From Verrucomicrobiaceae bacterium (GTDB taxonomy: Bacteria > Verrucomicrobiota > Verrucomicrobiia > Verrucomicrobiales > Akkermansiaceae): DNA of 64,000 nucleotides. The position numbers and the translations under genes are program-made. Positions 45,964 to 55,049 of this stretch are shown in pieces. The number at the start of each line of letters is the position of its first letter. The first letter of the stretch is position 1. A model generated the notes under the pieces. It saw only the letters and a list, made by a program, of their open reading frames with translations. It was not told the DNA's origin and did no database searches. The DNA lies in the NCBI GenBank assembly GCA_027485995.1, contig JAIXPW010000133.1:1-64000 (forward strand), in the 5' to 3' direction.

Positions 45964-46698
45964 CTATCTCCCCGACGTGATCTCCAACTTCAATTCGATG
46001 CCTCCATTTGGCGCCTCATTGGCTTCGATGCTCATGCTGGTGATGTCAGGTTCGTCGGCGGGAGCGTCGTTCGGCTGGACATTGAAGCCACCGCCGGGAG
46101 TGGTCATCAGCTTGCTACGGAGCAGCCCCGGTGAACCTGGCTCGAAGTACATACTCGGCCTCGAAACCACCTCCATGCCAACTGGGTTCGCCATCAGGGC
46201 CTCCACATCTCCAGATGTCCAGACTTCCGCATGCTGTTCGAGTTTCCTCCTGTTCGTCACCAGGCTCTTCAAGCCCGTGGGCTCAAGTCCCGCTGACGTC
46301 AGCTTGATTAGGCAAGTACTGATGAAGATCTTCTTGCTGCCGTTGTCCACCAGATGAGGAGTGATCACGGTGAACTCACGCCTGCCGTCCGTCGCAAGGT
46401 AACCACCGGTGACCATCGAGTGCCCGGCGGGGATGATCGTATGGACCTTGGAACTGCCGACTGCCGACTCCGCCTCGAGCTCACTTTTCGAAAGGATCGG
46501 CCTTGGAATGCGTTGGGACGGTCTTTCCCCAACCCTTTCAGCCGACCTCGCGGTGGAGGCCATGCCGCTGGCCTCGGGCTTGGAATCACGAGAATTCCCA
46601 AGGGGGCCGATCCGGCGATGGATGCCCAGGTTCCACCAAGCGATGAGCGCGATCAAAACGAAGGCAAGTAGGAGCACGCGGCGAAGTGAAGCGTTCAT
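45964..46698 (-). CDS. Secreted protein, paralogue A (secretin-like motif)
   Basis: 244 residues from the ATG at 46698 (membrane segment VLLLAFVLIALIAWW). It is a diverged tandem paralogue of the next gene downstream: both have HSMVTGGY, a strand like REFTVITP, GLKSLVTNRRKLEQHAEVWT and a C-terminal GGIELKLEI. In this copy the secretin-like motif is altered (SRPSMYFEPGSPGLLRS). The 222-base gap between the two genes contains matching remnants (for example KAVHLPK-type coding around 45900), so the duplication once included the leader. Function unknown. Confidence 0.65.
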   Translation of the reverse strand: MNASLRRVLLLAFVLIALIAWWNLGIHRRIGPLGNSRDSKPEASGMASTARSAERVGERPSQRIPRPILSKSELEAESAVGSSKVHTIIPAGHSMVTGGYLATDGRREFTVITPHLVDNGSKKIFISTCLIKLTSAGLEPTGLKSLVTNRRKLEQHAEVWTSGDVEALMANPVGMEVVSRPSMYFEPGSPGLLRSKLMTTPGGGFNVQPNDAPADEPDITSMSIEANEAPNGGIELKLEITSGR

Positions 46699-46831
46699 CA
46701 GCTGAAGGGCGTGGATGGAAAACCGTCCCATCGTCAAACCGTCTGGAATCTTCGCAAGATGATCCCAGGCAGGCGATAACCACAAGCGTTCATGCATTCC
46801 GGCCCAAGACGGGAGTGAACGAGGGCGAGGT

Positions 46832-47923
46832 TCATCTTCCAAGTCGTCCGACGGATTCCCCAGCAACGAACTCGGGCACGATCGCGAGGCTGCGGGTTTT
46901 GCCGATGCCTTTCTCAATGAGATCCATCAGCAGTCGCGCGACGCGGTGGCCCGTCTTGATCCCGTTCACGCGATAGCAGGCGATGGTGGGCACGGTGTAT
47001 TCGAGGGCGGTGTCATCCCATCCGGCAAGCACCGAGGCATCGCGCGGGACTTGCCGCCCGGCCCGGTGCAGCAGGCCGAGAAGAGTGAGGCACTGCTGTG
47101 GATTGTAGGAGAAAAACGCGGTCGGGCGGGGCCTGGCCATCAGGGTCTGGGTGATGCTCCGTCGCAGCTCTTTGATGGTGACGCCGTAGTGATGGATGCG
47201 GGCATTCATCCCCAAGCGCGCGGATTCCTCGAGGAAAGCTTCCGCACCACGGTGGTCACCGAGAGTCGAGACGGCGGCCATCAGATAGATGAGTTCGCGA
47301 TGGCCCTTCGAGTGGAACAGCCCGGCCGCATGGCGGGCGCTGGCCACGGTGTCCGGATAGACATTGGAAAGCCGGATGCCCGGATAGACCGGACCGATGA
47401 CGAGGCAGGGTCGGGTGTTGTTAGAGAACCAGCGCTGCAGTTCCTCCGTGGAGAAGAACAGGACCCAGCCGGCGGTGCCTGGAAGAGAGTCGAGCCGTGC
47501 GAGTTCGGTGGGGCTGACTTTCTGATAGAGCTTGGGGTGGAGTTCATACTCCACGGTGTAGCCCGCGATTCCCATCTTCTCGCGGATGCTGTCCCAGATG
47601 ACAAGGTGCAGGGCACCCATTTCCATCAGTGAACGAGAGGTGAGCAAGCGAATGACTTTTCCCTTGGACTTGGCGGGACGTGTGGCTGCGCCTTCGACTC
47701 GGTGGCGGCAGCCTTTTCCACCCAAGCGGATCAAGCCTTCAAAAGCCACTTGCTGAAGCGCCCTCCTCACCGTCACGCGACTGACCTGGAGCTCGCGCAC
47801 AAGTTCCTGCTCGCTCGGAAGCACCTCGCTCCAGCGTCCTTCACGAAGGCCTTGGCGCAGCTCCTCGACGACCTGATCGGTGAGCAGGATTCTGCGAATG
47901 GGCTGCGTCATGGTTACAGGCAT
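46832..47923 (-). CDS. GntR/LacI-chimera transcriptional regulator
   Basis: 363 residues from ATG 47923 (a second ATG at 47911 would remove four). The N-terminus is a GntR winged helix-turn-helix (LTDQVVEELRQGLREGRW, LPSEQELVRELQVSRVTVRR, ALQQVAFEGLIRLGGKG, to about residue 78). The rest is a LacI-type periplasmic-binding-protein fold for a sugar or similar ligand (HSKGHRELIYL, PTAFFSYNPQQCL, VLAGWDDTALEY). This AraR-like architecture is common in regulators of polysaccharide use. A palindrome 20 bases upstream of its start suggests self-regulation and control of the divergent exported LamG protein. Confidence 0.88.
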   Translation of the reverse strand: MPVTMTQPIRRILLTDQVVEELRQGLREGRWSEVLPSEQELVRELQVSRVTVRRALQQVAFEGLIRLGGKGCRHRVEGAATRPAKSKGKVIRLLTSRSLMEMGALHLVIWDSIREKMGIAGYTVEYELHPKLYQKVSPTELARLDSLPGTAGWVLFFSTEELQRWFSNNTRPCLVIGPVYPGIRLSNVYPDTVASARHAAGLFHSKGHRELIYLMAAVSTLGDHRGAEAFLEESARLGMNARIHHYGVTIKELRRSITQTLMARPRPTAFFSYNPQQCLTLLGLLHRAGRQVPRDASVLAGWDDTALEYTVPTIACYRVNGIKTGHRVARLLMDLIEKGIGKTRSLAIVPEFVAGESVGRLGR

Positions 47924-47942
47924 GAGTCATGGCAGGGCGTGG

Positions 47943-47961
47943 TTGTATTGCAATAATACAA
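47943..47961. promoter_or_regulatory. Probable operator of the GntR/LacI regulator
   Basis: TTGTATT-GCAAT-AATACAA: two perfect 7-base inverted arms around a 5-base centre. Similar A+T-rich palindromes with TTGTA half sites are bound by AraR-like GntR regulators. It lies 20 bases before the regulator start codon and 147 bases before the start of the divergent gene, so one dimer could repress both. It stands out as an A+T island in GC-rich sequence. No second copy was noticed elsewhere in the window. Confidence 0.7.
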
Positions 47962-48107
47962 TCCAAACAACCCATTCCGGAGCAAGCCTGGAACAATGTG
48001 GGGTGGAACCTGCTCAAACGGCATCGGAGCCTTTCATGCCATCACCGACCCACGAGGACATCTGAGCCACGTCATCGGCGGCATGCTAATTCCAAATCCC
48101 CAGATTC

Positions 48108-50789
48108 ATGAAACCGACTAATATCCATCTCCTCCACAAGGACCTCTCCGGCCAACGGTCCTTCGCAGTCATCGCCGCGTCGGCCTTCGCCACTCTCGCC
48201 ATGACCAACCCCGCCTTCTGCGCGGATGTCACGCTCAACACCAGCAACGGCATCGGCACGAGCTCGCTGGCGTCCAGCCTTTCGTGGTCCAACGGTCTGG
48301 CACCTGCCTCCGGAAATGCGTATTTCGTGAACTCCGGCATTACTCTGCGTAGTCCCGCCGACAGCGCCCTCAGCTACACCTTCGCAGGTGATTCGCTTAC
48401 AATGACCAGCGCGACCTTCAACTACAAAGGCTCCTTCACGGCCCCGGCCACCGCGCCGGTCATCACCCTCAACAATCTCACGCTCAACGGCACAACAGTC
48501 AACAACGCCAGCAACAACTCCACTGCCTTCGTCCTCGCCGGCAACGGCATCACGATCACCGGCACTGGTGCCACGACATTCTTTTCCAACAATGCGTCGA
48601 TCAACGTCACCGCGCCCATCGGCGGCAGCACCGGCAGCCTCGTGCTCTCGACCAACAACGTCCTCGGCCGACAGGTGATCCTCAGCGGTGCGAACACCTA
48701 CACCGGAAACATCAGCGTCGTCGGAGCCAGCGGAGCCGTGCTGGCTGATACCGGCAAGCTGGCCTTTGCGATCGGGACATCCGGCGCCTTCAACACCGTC
48801 ACCGGCACGGTTGCCTTCACCTTCAATGGCGCTTTCACGATCAACCTGACTGGAGCCTCCACCGTCATCGGCACCACCTATCCACTGGTGAACACCGCCA
48901 CGCTCATCGAAACCTTTGGCACGACCTTCAGCATCGACGGCTGGACCAAGGTCGGCACTGCCTGGATTTCTCCGGATGGCGCCTATCAGTTCCTGACCTC
49001 CACCGGCTCGCTGACAAGGATCGATCCGGACAGCGATTTCGACGGGCTCCCTGATTCATGGGAAACGAGCAACTTCGGCGATCTCACCACCTGGTCCGGC
49101 GGGGATGATCCGGACAACGACTTCTGCACCAACCTCCAGGAATTCACCGCCGCCACGAATCCCAACAGTGCCGCATCATTTCCCGACAGTGATTTGGACA
49201 CGCTCCCGGATGGCTGGGAAATCAACTACTTCGGCAGCCTTGCCCAGCTTCCGATCAGCGATCCGGACGGCGACTACAGCACCAACGCCGCCGAGTTCGC
49301 CGCCGCCACGCTGCCGAACTCACGCTCCAGCTTTCCCGATGACGATGGCGACCAGATCAGCGATGGCTGGGAGATCCAATTCTTCACCACCCTCGAAGCC
49401 TGCGATCCATCGGCAGATCCCGATGGCGACCTCTTCGACAACGTCACCGAGTACTTCGCGATCACCACGCCCACGAACCAGCTTTCCTCTCCCGATCTGG
49501 ATCTCGACGGGCTGCCGGACGGCTGGGAGGTGAGGTATTTCATGGTGACGGGCGACACTCTGGCCGAGGCCACGGCGCGTGGAAATGGCTCGGCTGATTC
49601 GGACTCCGATGGCCGCATCGACCGGGTGGAATACCACGAGGGAACCCATCCGATCGTCGCGGACTTGGCCCCGCCGACGCTCGCCTACTGGCGCTTCGAG
49701 GAGAAAACCACAGGGGCGGTGGCCTATCCGCAGATCGCCGGTGCCGTGCAGGATGTCACCGGCAACGGCAATGACATGATCACCTACGCCGAATACACCG
49801 CCCCGGCCTACAGCACGAGGGCCGCTGAGCCGAACATCACCAACACCTCCGCGATGAACATCGCCTCGCTGACATTCGTGGCAGTGGATGGAAACCGCTA
49901 TGTCTGCGACAATCTCTACACACCGGGGAATGCTCCGATCAACTCGATCGCATTCACCTCGCTCACCGTGGAGGCCTCCTTCCGCACCACCCGCACCGGG
50001 CTGGCACAGGGAATCATTGGCAAGGGAGGAAACCCCACCGCCGCCGCCGCGCCCTATCAGGCACCCTTCACCCTGAAGCTCAATTCGGCCAATCAGGTCG
50101 TGGCGGGTCTCGTCGATGGAGCCACCACGGCCAGGGAAATTGTCAGCACCCGCAGCATCGCCGCCGGAAGTTGGTACTCCACCGCCGTGACCGTCAGTCC
50201 CACCACCTTGTCACTCTGGCTGAAGGCACCAGGTGACGCCGGTTATGTTCTGGAGGGCACGCTCGCGATCAACGGGGCCTGGTCCGCCTCCGCTGGAAGC
50301 GCGGTCTGGGTCATCGGGCAGACGGAATTCAATGCCGCAGGAAACTTCGGTGGCTTCGACAGCTTCACCGGAGACCTCGACGAAATCCGCATCAGCAGTC
50401 GCGCCCTGTCGACCAGCGAGTTCCTCGCCAGTACCAGCGCCGACAGCGATCACGACGGCATGGCTGACGCCTGGGAAACCACCAATTTCGGCAACCTCAG
50501 CCAGACGGCCAATGGTGACGACGATGGCGATGGCACGACGAACTTCGCCGAGTATCGTCTCGGACTCATCCCTAACAGCGGCAGCTCGCTCTTCGCCAGC
50601 AGCCTCAGCGGATCGACCCTCACCTGGCCGTCGGCGAACGGGCTGGTCTTTGTCGTGCAACGCAGCGACTCCCTGAGTTCCTGGACGAACCTTGCCACGG
50701 TCGTCGCGACAGGCTCCAGCGCCACGTGGACGGATCCCGCGCCACCGGCCGGCAAGGCCTTCTACCGCGTCACGCTGCAGGCGAATTGA
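48108..50789 (+). CDS. Large exported protein with calcium repeats and LamG domain
   Basis: 893 residues. Signal peptide SFAVIAASAFATLAMTNPAF. Residues 40-300 are beta-rich with one autotransporter-type beta-strand motif (LSGANTYTGNISVVGASG). From about 305 to 500 come four calcium-binding repeats of type DSDxDGLPDxWExxxFG ... DPDxDxxxNxxEF, followed by a LamG/concanavalin domain (about 520-780; SLTVEASFRTTRTGLAQGII, FTGDLDEIRIS). A fifth calcium repeat and a C-terminal beta domain (LTWPSANGLVFVVQRSDSL) close the protein. It is probably a cell-surface glycan-binding protein; no catalytic domain was found. Transcribed away from the GntR/LacI regulator. Confidence 0.83.
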   Translation: MKPTNIHLLHKDLSGQRSFAVIAASAFATLAMTNPAFCADVTLNTSNGIGTSSLASSLSWSNGLAPASGNAYFVNSGITLRSPADSALSYTFAGDSLTMTSATFNYKGSFTAPATAPVITLNNLTLNGTTVNNASNNSTAFVLAGNGITITGTGATTFFSNNASINVTAPIGGSTGSLVLSTNNVLGRQVILSGANTYTGNISVVGASGAVLADTGKLAFAIGTSGAFNTVTGTVAFTFNGAFTINLTGASTVIGTTYPLVNTATLIETFGTTFSIDGWTKVGTAWISPDGAYQFLTSTGSLTRIDPDSDFDGLPDSWETSNFGDLTTWSGGDDPDNDFCTNLQEFTAATNPNSAASFPDSDLDTLPDGWEINYFGSLAQLPISDPDGDYSTNAAEFAAATLPNSRSSFPDDDGDQISDGWEIQFFTTLEACDPSADPDGDLFDNVTEYFAITTPTNQLSSPDLDLDGLPDGWEVRYFMVTGDTLAEATARGNGSADSDSDGRIDRVEYHEGTHPIVADLAPPTLAYWRFEEKTTGAVAYPQIAGAVQDVTGNGNDMITYAEYTAPAYSTRAAEPNITNTSAMNIASLTFVAVDGNRYVCDNLYTPGNAPINSIAFTSLTVEASFRTTRTGLAQGIIGKGGNPTAAAAPYQAPFTLKLNSANQVVAGLVDGATTAREIVSTRSIAAGSWYSTAVTVSPTTLSLWLKAPGDAGYVLEGTLAINGAWSASAGSAVWVIGQTEFNAAGNFGGFDSFTGDLDEIRISSRALSTSEFLASTSADSDHDGMADAWETTNFGNLSQTANGDDDGDGTTNFAEYRLGLIPNSGSSLFASSLSGSTLTWPSANGLVFVVQRSDSLSSWTNLATVVATGSSATWTDPAPPAGKAFYRVTLQAN

Positions 50790-50818
50790 TTTCCGTGGCA
50801 TCTCGCTTGATCAGGCGG

Positions 50819-50845
50819 GCATCCGGGAAACCGGGTGCTCGTTTT
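50819..50845 (+). terminator. Rho-independent terminator
   Basis: Stem GCATCCGG / CCGGGTGC (one G-T pair) with a four-base loop at 50819-50838, followed by TCGTTTT. It lies 30 bases after the stop of the LamG protein gene. Confidence 0.7.
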
Positions 50846-50943
50846 GCCTGTACGAATGGCCCGCCACGAGCTTTTCCAAGGCATGATTTCCGCACCACCT
50901 CGGGCATTGCCAAGACCCGCCATCTTCCCTCATCCTGCCCTTC

Positions 50944-51966
50944 ATGAATGACCTGCACATCCACCTCGGCGGGGCGGTGCCGTCATCGGTGCTTTGGGAA
51001 ATCCTCTGTGACAACGGCCTGCGGACCGAGTTTGTGGATTTCACCTCGTTCCATGACTCGCTCACCGCGCGGCCGGATCAGGTGAAATCGCTCGATGACT
51101 TCCTCGGCCGCTATTTCCAGGTGACCGAGGAAATCCAGTCCTCGCCCTCGGCCGCCAGCGTCTCGGCCTATCAGGTGGTGGCGAAGGCCTATCGACGCGC
51201 CCAGGTCACGGCACTGGAACTGCGTTTCAATCCGCAGAAGCGTCGTCGTCATGGCCTGCACACAATGGATGCCATCATCCTCGCGGTCATGCAGGGACTC
51301 GAGCGCGCGACCCTTCACTACGGCGTCGCCACCGGCATCATCCTTTCGCTCGGCCGTGATCTCTCGCTGGAGGCCAACTGGCAGATCATCGATGCCGCGA
51401 TCAAGTGGCGCAGCCGGGGTTCGCTCAACGGCGCGAACGGCGTGGTGGGCATCGACATGGCCGGACCCGAATCGCGTTCTCTCGAACTCAGCAAGCCGTG
51501 GATGAGCGAGGTCGCCGCGATGATGGAAACCGCACGCAAGGCAGGCCTCAAGATCACTTATCATGTCGGCGAAAGCAGTGCCACGGGACCCAAGGGCATG
51601 CAGAAGGTCATCGAGGCCATCCACCCCGACCGCATCGGCCATGGCATCGAGCTGCGCAACGCCACTGGAAAGCAACGCGACGCGCTCATCACCTTGCTGC
51701 GCGAAGACAACATCTGCCTGGAGATCTGCCCGACGGTGAATCTCGTGACCCGCGTGGTCCCGGACTACGCCACGGTCGCGAGCTTCGTCCATGATCTGGT
51801 TGGAAACGAGATCCCCTACTGCATCAACACCGACAATCCCTATCTCATCCACACCAACCTGAAGCGCGAGTATGATGTGATTGAAAAGGAACTCGGTGCG
51901 GATGCCACGACGCTGTTGGAGCTCGGCACCCAGCACGCGGCGCAGCACCGTTTTCTCAGCATGTGA
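50944..51966 (+). CDS. Adenosine deaminase-family protein
   Basis: 340 residues. Amidohydrolase barrel with all expected zinc and catalytic positions: H5 and H7 (LHIHLGGA), H207 and E210 (TYHVGES), H233 (DRIGHGIEL) and D297 (INTDNPY). The last motif reads NTDNP where canonical adenosine deaminases have NTDDP, so the second aspartate, which helps hold the zinc and substrate, is asparagine here. Adenosine to inosine is the family reaction; adenine, a nucleoside variant or aminodeoxyfutalosine are other possible substrates. No signal peptide, cytoplasmic. Confidence 0.83.
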   Translation: MNDLHIHLGGAVPSSVLWEILCDNGLRTEFVDFTSFHDSLTARPDQVKSLDDFLGRYFQVTEEIQSSPSAASVSAYQVVAKAYRRAQVTALELRFNPQKRRRHGLHTMDAIILAVMQGLERATLHYGVATGIILSLGRDLSLEANWQIIDAAIKWRSRGSLNGANGVVGIDMAGPESRSLELSKPWMSEVAAMMETARKAGLKITYHVGESSATGPKGMQKVIEAIHPDRIGHGIELRNATGKQRDALITLLREDNICLEICPTVNLVTRVVPDYATVASFVHDLVGNEIPYCINTDNPYLIHTNLKREYDVIEKELGADATTLLELGTQHAAQHRFLSM

Positions 51967-51981
51967 GTGAATTGTCCGGGC

Positions 51982-54918
51982 TCAGAATAGCCGGGTGAGC
52001 TTCACTCCCTCCTTCTCAAGTCCTGGAATGAGTTGTCGCGCTGCCTCAAGATCACCCTCTACCACCAGGTTCCAGAATCTTGTCATGAGGCTGTAGGACG
52101 TTTCTGGCTGGAGTTTGCGGATCACCTCCATTTCGATCTTCCGTAACGGATTCGACATGAGAAGTTGCCTTAGTTTGGGATCGTCCTGGGGTCGAAGCCC
52201 CTCAAGCAACAGCCATTCGTCATTGCCGAAAGAGGATGGAAAGAGCTTCGGACTTTCCTCAAGGAGCTCGCGTGCGGCAATCACCGCCGGATGCATCCGG
52301 ACCCGCTTGCCCAGATCTCCCTGGTCCCTCACCAAAAGACTGAGCAGATGGTCCGCACTCATCAGACGCCGATCGGCTTCGATGATCTTCGCGCATTCGG
52401 GATCTTCCTTTGAAAGTGCCTCGATCGCGATGATTCTGGACGCGATCTCAAGGGTCGAGCGCAACCGCGAGCAGGAATGATCCTTCACGGCAGTCTTCAA
52501 CTCAACCAGCCACTGCTCGGGATGGACGCTGGAGCCGATCGGGTATCCTGCGAGGTCGGAGGATACGACCAATCCAAGGGCGAAAGCATGGGACCGCTCG
52601 TCCTTCAAGGACTCCCGCAAACGTGTCATCTTGTCGTGATCGGCCCTTAGATTGGACCTCAACTTGTCATCGTCCTGCCCGGAAAGGTAACGTGCCCGCT
52701 GGACGCCCTGATCGGCGAAATCAAATTCCTGTTCAGCCGCCTTCTGGGCAAGCTTTTCAAGGCTCTGGAGATCATTCAAGTAGCCGAAGAGTTCGAAGCC
52801 CCAGCCATACAAGGTCGTGCTTTTCGGAGAGAGAAGCAAAGCGTCCCAGAAGTGGCCAATCGCCTTCCTGAAGCTCGGATCGGCCCGTAAAGCCGAGATC
52901 AGCACCTCGCGGTCCGATTCACGATCGTATAGATATCTCAGCAGTGGCAGGCCGGGCTCTGTCTGGATCAGTCTCGGATCCAGGCGATCCCCAATCACCC
53001 GCAGCACCGCAGCGTCGAGCTGACTCACCGCAGCGTTGAAGCAAAGGATGCCATCGGTGGGAGACAAGGCAACCGCCTCGGACTGGAGCCTGGCGGAGGC
53101 CACAAAATCGGAGGCCTTTCCATCCAGACGGTAAAGGAACGCATAGGCAATCGCGGTGTTGTTGAGCGAAGTCGCGGTGCGGCCCTGCTTCTCGTAGATT
53201 GCAATCGCTTCGCGGATCCTGGCGATGGCGGTCGGCGTATCACCGCCTTCCTCCGCCTTCTCCGCCCGGGCCTTCGCAAGTCCCGCCGGATCCCCATCGC
53301 CTTTAGAAAGCCACTCAATCCGTTCATCAAGGCTGGTGGCCAGCAGGGATCGCAGCGAGCTGATCTGGTTCTTCTCACCGACGTCGCGGGCCTTCGGGTA
53401 GGCCTCTTCGAGGAGCTTGCGCGCATCATTCAACTCACCGAGGTCGCGGAAAATGTTGGCCAGCGAAAACAGGCTGAAGGTGTCACGCCCCTTCGACGCG
53501 AGCAGCTCGTCGAACAAGGCCCGACCTTCCGCCTCACGGCCGGACCAGAAATAAATCTGGCCCAGAAACAGACGATACTCATCGGATTGTCCGGCTGCGT
53601 TCTTCAACGAAAGAAAGGCCTCTTCCGCACTTTTGAGCAGGGGCTTCCTTTTCTCCGGGTCGGTCTGCGATTGGGCGATTCGAAGCCTGGCCACTCCGAG
53701 ATCCATGATGGCGGGAACCACCCGACTGGCCTTTTCGTAGCGATCCTGCGCAGCCTGGAAAGCGTGGTCCTTCTGAACCTTGTCGGTGAGATACTCGTTG
53801 ACCATGCGGGCCTGTTCCTTTTCGTCTGCGGCCTCGTAGCGCGCCCTGAACCCGGAAGGACCGCCACTTTGATTCAGTTCTTCAAGCGCCCGCTTCTCGG
53901 ACCTCTCATAGGTCTTGCTGAGATCCTCCTCAGCCCGGGTCCAGACTGCGACGCGGCTTGCTGCGTAGCGCTCCAGATGCACCAGTGCCCCGGTCGGGTC
54001 GCCTTCACCGAGGAGGAGATGCCCATACAATCGGGCACCTTCGCCGTCCCCCAATCTTTCCTCTGCCGGACGAAGCAAGTCCAGTGCCCCGGCAACCTCG
54101 CCGAACTCCTCACGGATCAGGGCCAGCCTGACCCGGAGATCCTGGTTGCCAGGATCCTTCTTGTGGAGTTCCTCAAGCGATTTCCGAAGCGCCTGATGCA
54201 CCCGGACCAGATCGGTTGGCGCGGGCTGGAAGGCGGAGAGGATCTCCATGGCATCATCCGGTCTCGTGGCCTTCTCGGATGCCGCGATCGCGAGATCGGC
54301 AAGATTCGGAAGAAGGCCGTCCGCCCCGCCAATCTGGCCCTTGCAGGTTTCCGAGTATCTCAGGGCTGCGGCCGCGCGCTGAGGATCACCAGATGAGATT
54401 TCCGACTCCATCAGGGAGACCATCGATTGACGCCACTGATCCGCATTGCCGATGCCATCCCGAATGGCACCCCGATAGACCTCAAGTGCCTCGATCGGCA
54501 GCGATTGGCTGACAAGGGCGCTTGCCTTTTCGCGGGCCATTTTCGCGAGATAGGCAGGTGACTCCCGGTAATGGTTGAGTGAGATGGAACCGCCAACCAG
54601 CAGGGTCAACCCGAGGACAGCCCATCTCGCGCCTTTTGCAAAACGGCTCAAGGCAACACGGCCGACGAAGTACCAACTCTTCGGCCCTGCATCCGCCACC
54701 CTGAAGGCATCGAGGGCGAGAACCGGCACGAAAAGCAGGCAGAGGCAGCGGGTTTTCGTATAAGTGCCCGAAGACGGGTCAAAGTCCCGCTTTCCATACA
54801 TGCCGAAGCCGCAGCCATTGAAGGTGAACAAGATTGGAGCGGACTTGAGCGGTCGAACCTGCTCCAGCGGCTTTTCTGATAGACTGTGTCCCAAACGCTT
54901 CTCCTTGTCGGTGGCCAT
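51982..54918 (-). CDS. Large membrane-anchored TPR protein
   Basis: 978 residues. The N-terminal block (FNGCGFGMYGKRDFDPSSGT, then KTRCLCLLFVPVLALDAFRV, to about residue 85) recurs in TPR proteins of planctomycetes and Verrucomicrobiota and is probably a small membrane-associated module; its three cysteines (C36, C57, C59) may bind metal. One membrane helix follows (WAVLGLTLLVGGSISL, about 98-113). The remaining 860 residues are tetratricopeptide-like helical repeats. No enzyme motif. Likely a protein-assembly scaffold. It converges with the deaminase gene, 15 bases apart. Confidence 0.78.
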   Translation of the reverse strand: MATDKEKRLGHSLSEKPLEQVRPLKSAPILFTFNGCGFGMYGKRDFDPSSGTYTKTRCLCLLFVPVLALDAFRVADAGPKSWYFVGRVALSRFAKGARWAVLGLTLLVGGSISLNHYRESPAYLAKMAREKASALVSQSLPIEALEVYRGAIRDGIGNADQWRQSMVSLMESEISSGDPQRAAAALRYSETCKGQIGGADGLLPNLADLAIAASEKATRPDDAMEILSAFQPAPTDLVRVHQALRKSLEELHKKDPGNQDLRVRLALIREEFGEVAGALDLLRPAEERLGDGEGARLYGHLLLGEGDPTGALVHLERYAASRVAVWTRAEEDLSKTYERSEKRALEELNQSGGPSGFRARYEAADEKEQARMVNEYLTDKVQKDHAFQAAQDRYEKASRVVPAIMDLGVARLRIAQSQTDPEKRKPLLKSAEEAFLSLKNAAGQSDEYRLFLGQIYFWSGREAEGRALFDELLASKGRDTFSLFSLANIFRDLGELNDARKLLEEAYPKARDVGEKNQISSLRSLLATSLDERIEWLSKGDGDPAGLAKARAEKAEEGGDTPTAIARIREAIAIYEKQGRTATSLNNTAIAYAFLYRLDGKASDFVASARLQSEAVALSPTDGILCFNAAVSQLDAAVLRVIGDRLDPRLIQTEPGLPLLRYLYDRESDREVLISALRADPSFRKAIGHFWDALLLSPKSTTLYGWGFELFGYLNDLQSLEKLAQKAAEQEFDFADQGVQRARYLSGQDDDKLRSNLRADHDKMTRLRESLKDERSHAFALGLVVSSDLAGYPIGSSVHPEQWLVELKTAVKDHSCSRLRSTLEIASRIIAIEALSKEDPECAKIIEADRRLMSADHLLSLLVRDQGDLGKRVRMHPAVIAARELLEESPKLFPSSFGNDEWLLLEGLRPQDDPKLRQLLMSNPLRKIEMEVIRKLQPETSYSLMTRFWNLVVEGDLEAARQLIPGLEKEGVKLTRLF

Positions 54919-55049
54919 GCTGCCGCGAAGCTATCGATTCGGGAATGAAGATGTCACGCATCGAATCGCCCGATGACTTCGGCCAGCCAACGAGATCAAC
55001 CGTAGTTGTGCGCAATCAGTTCCCCGCCAAACCGGCTGTTGGCAGAGGG

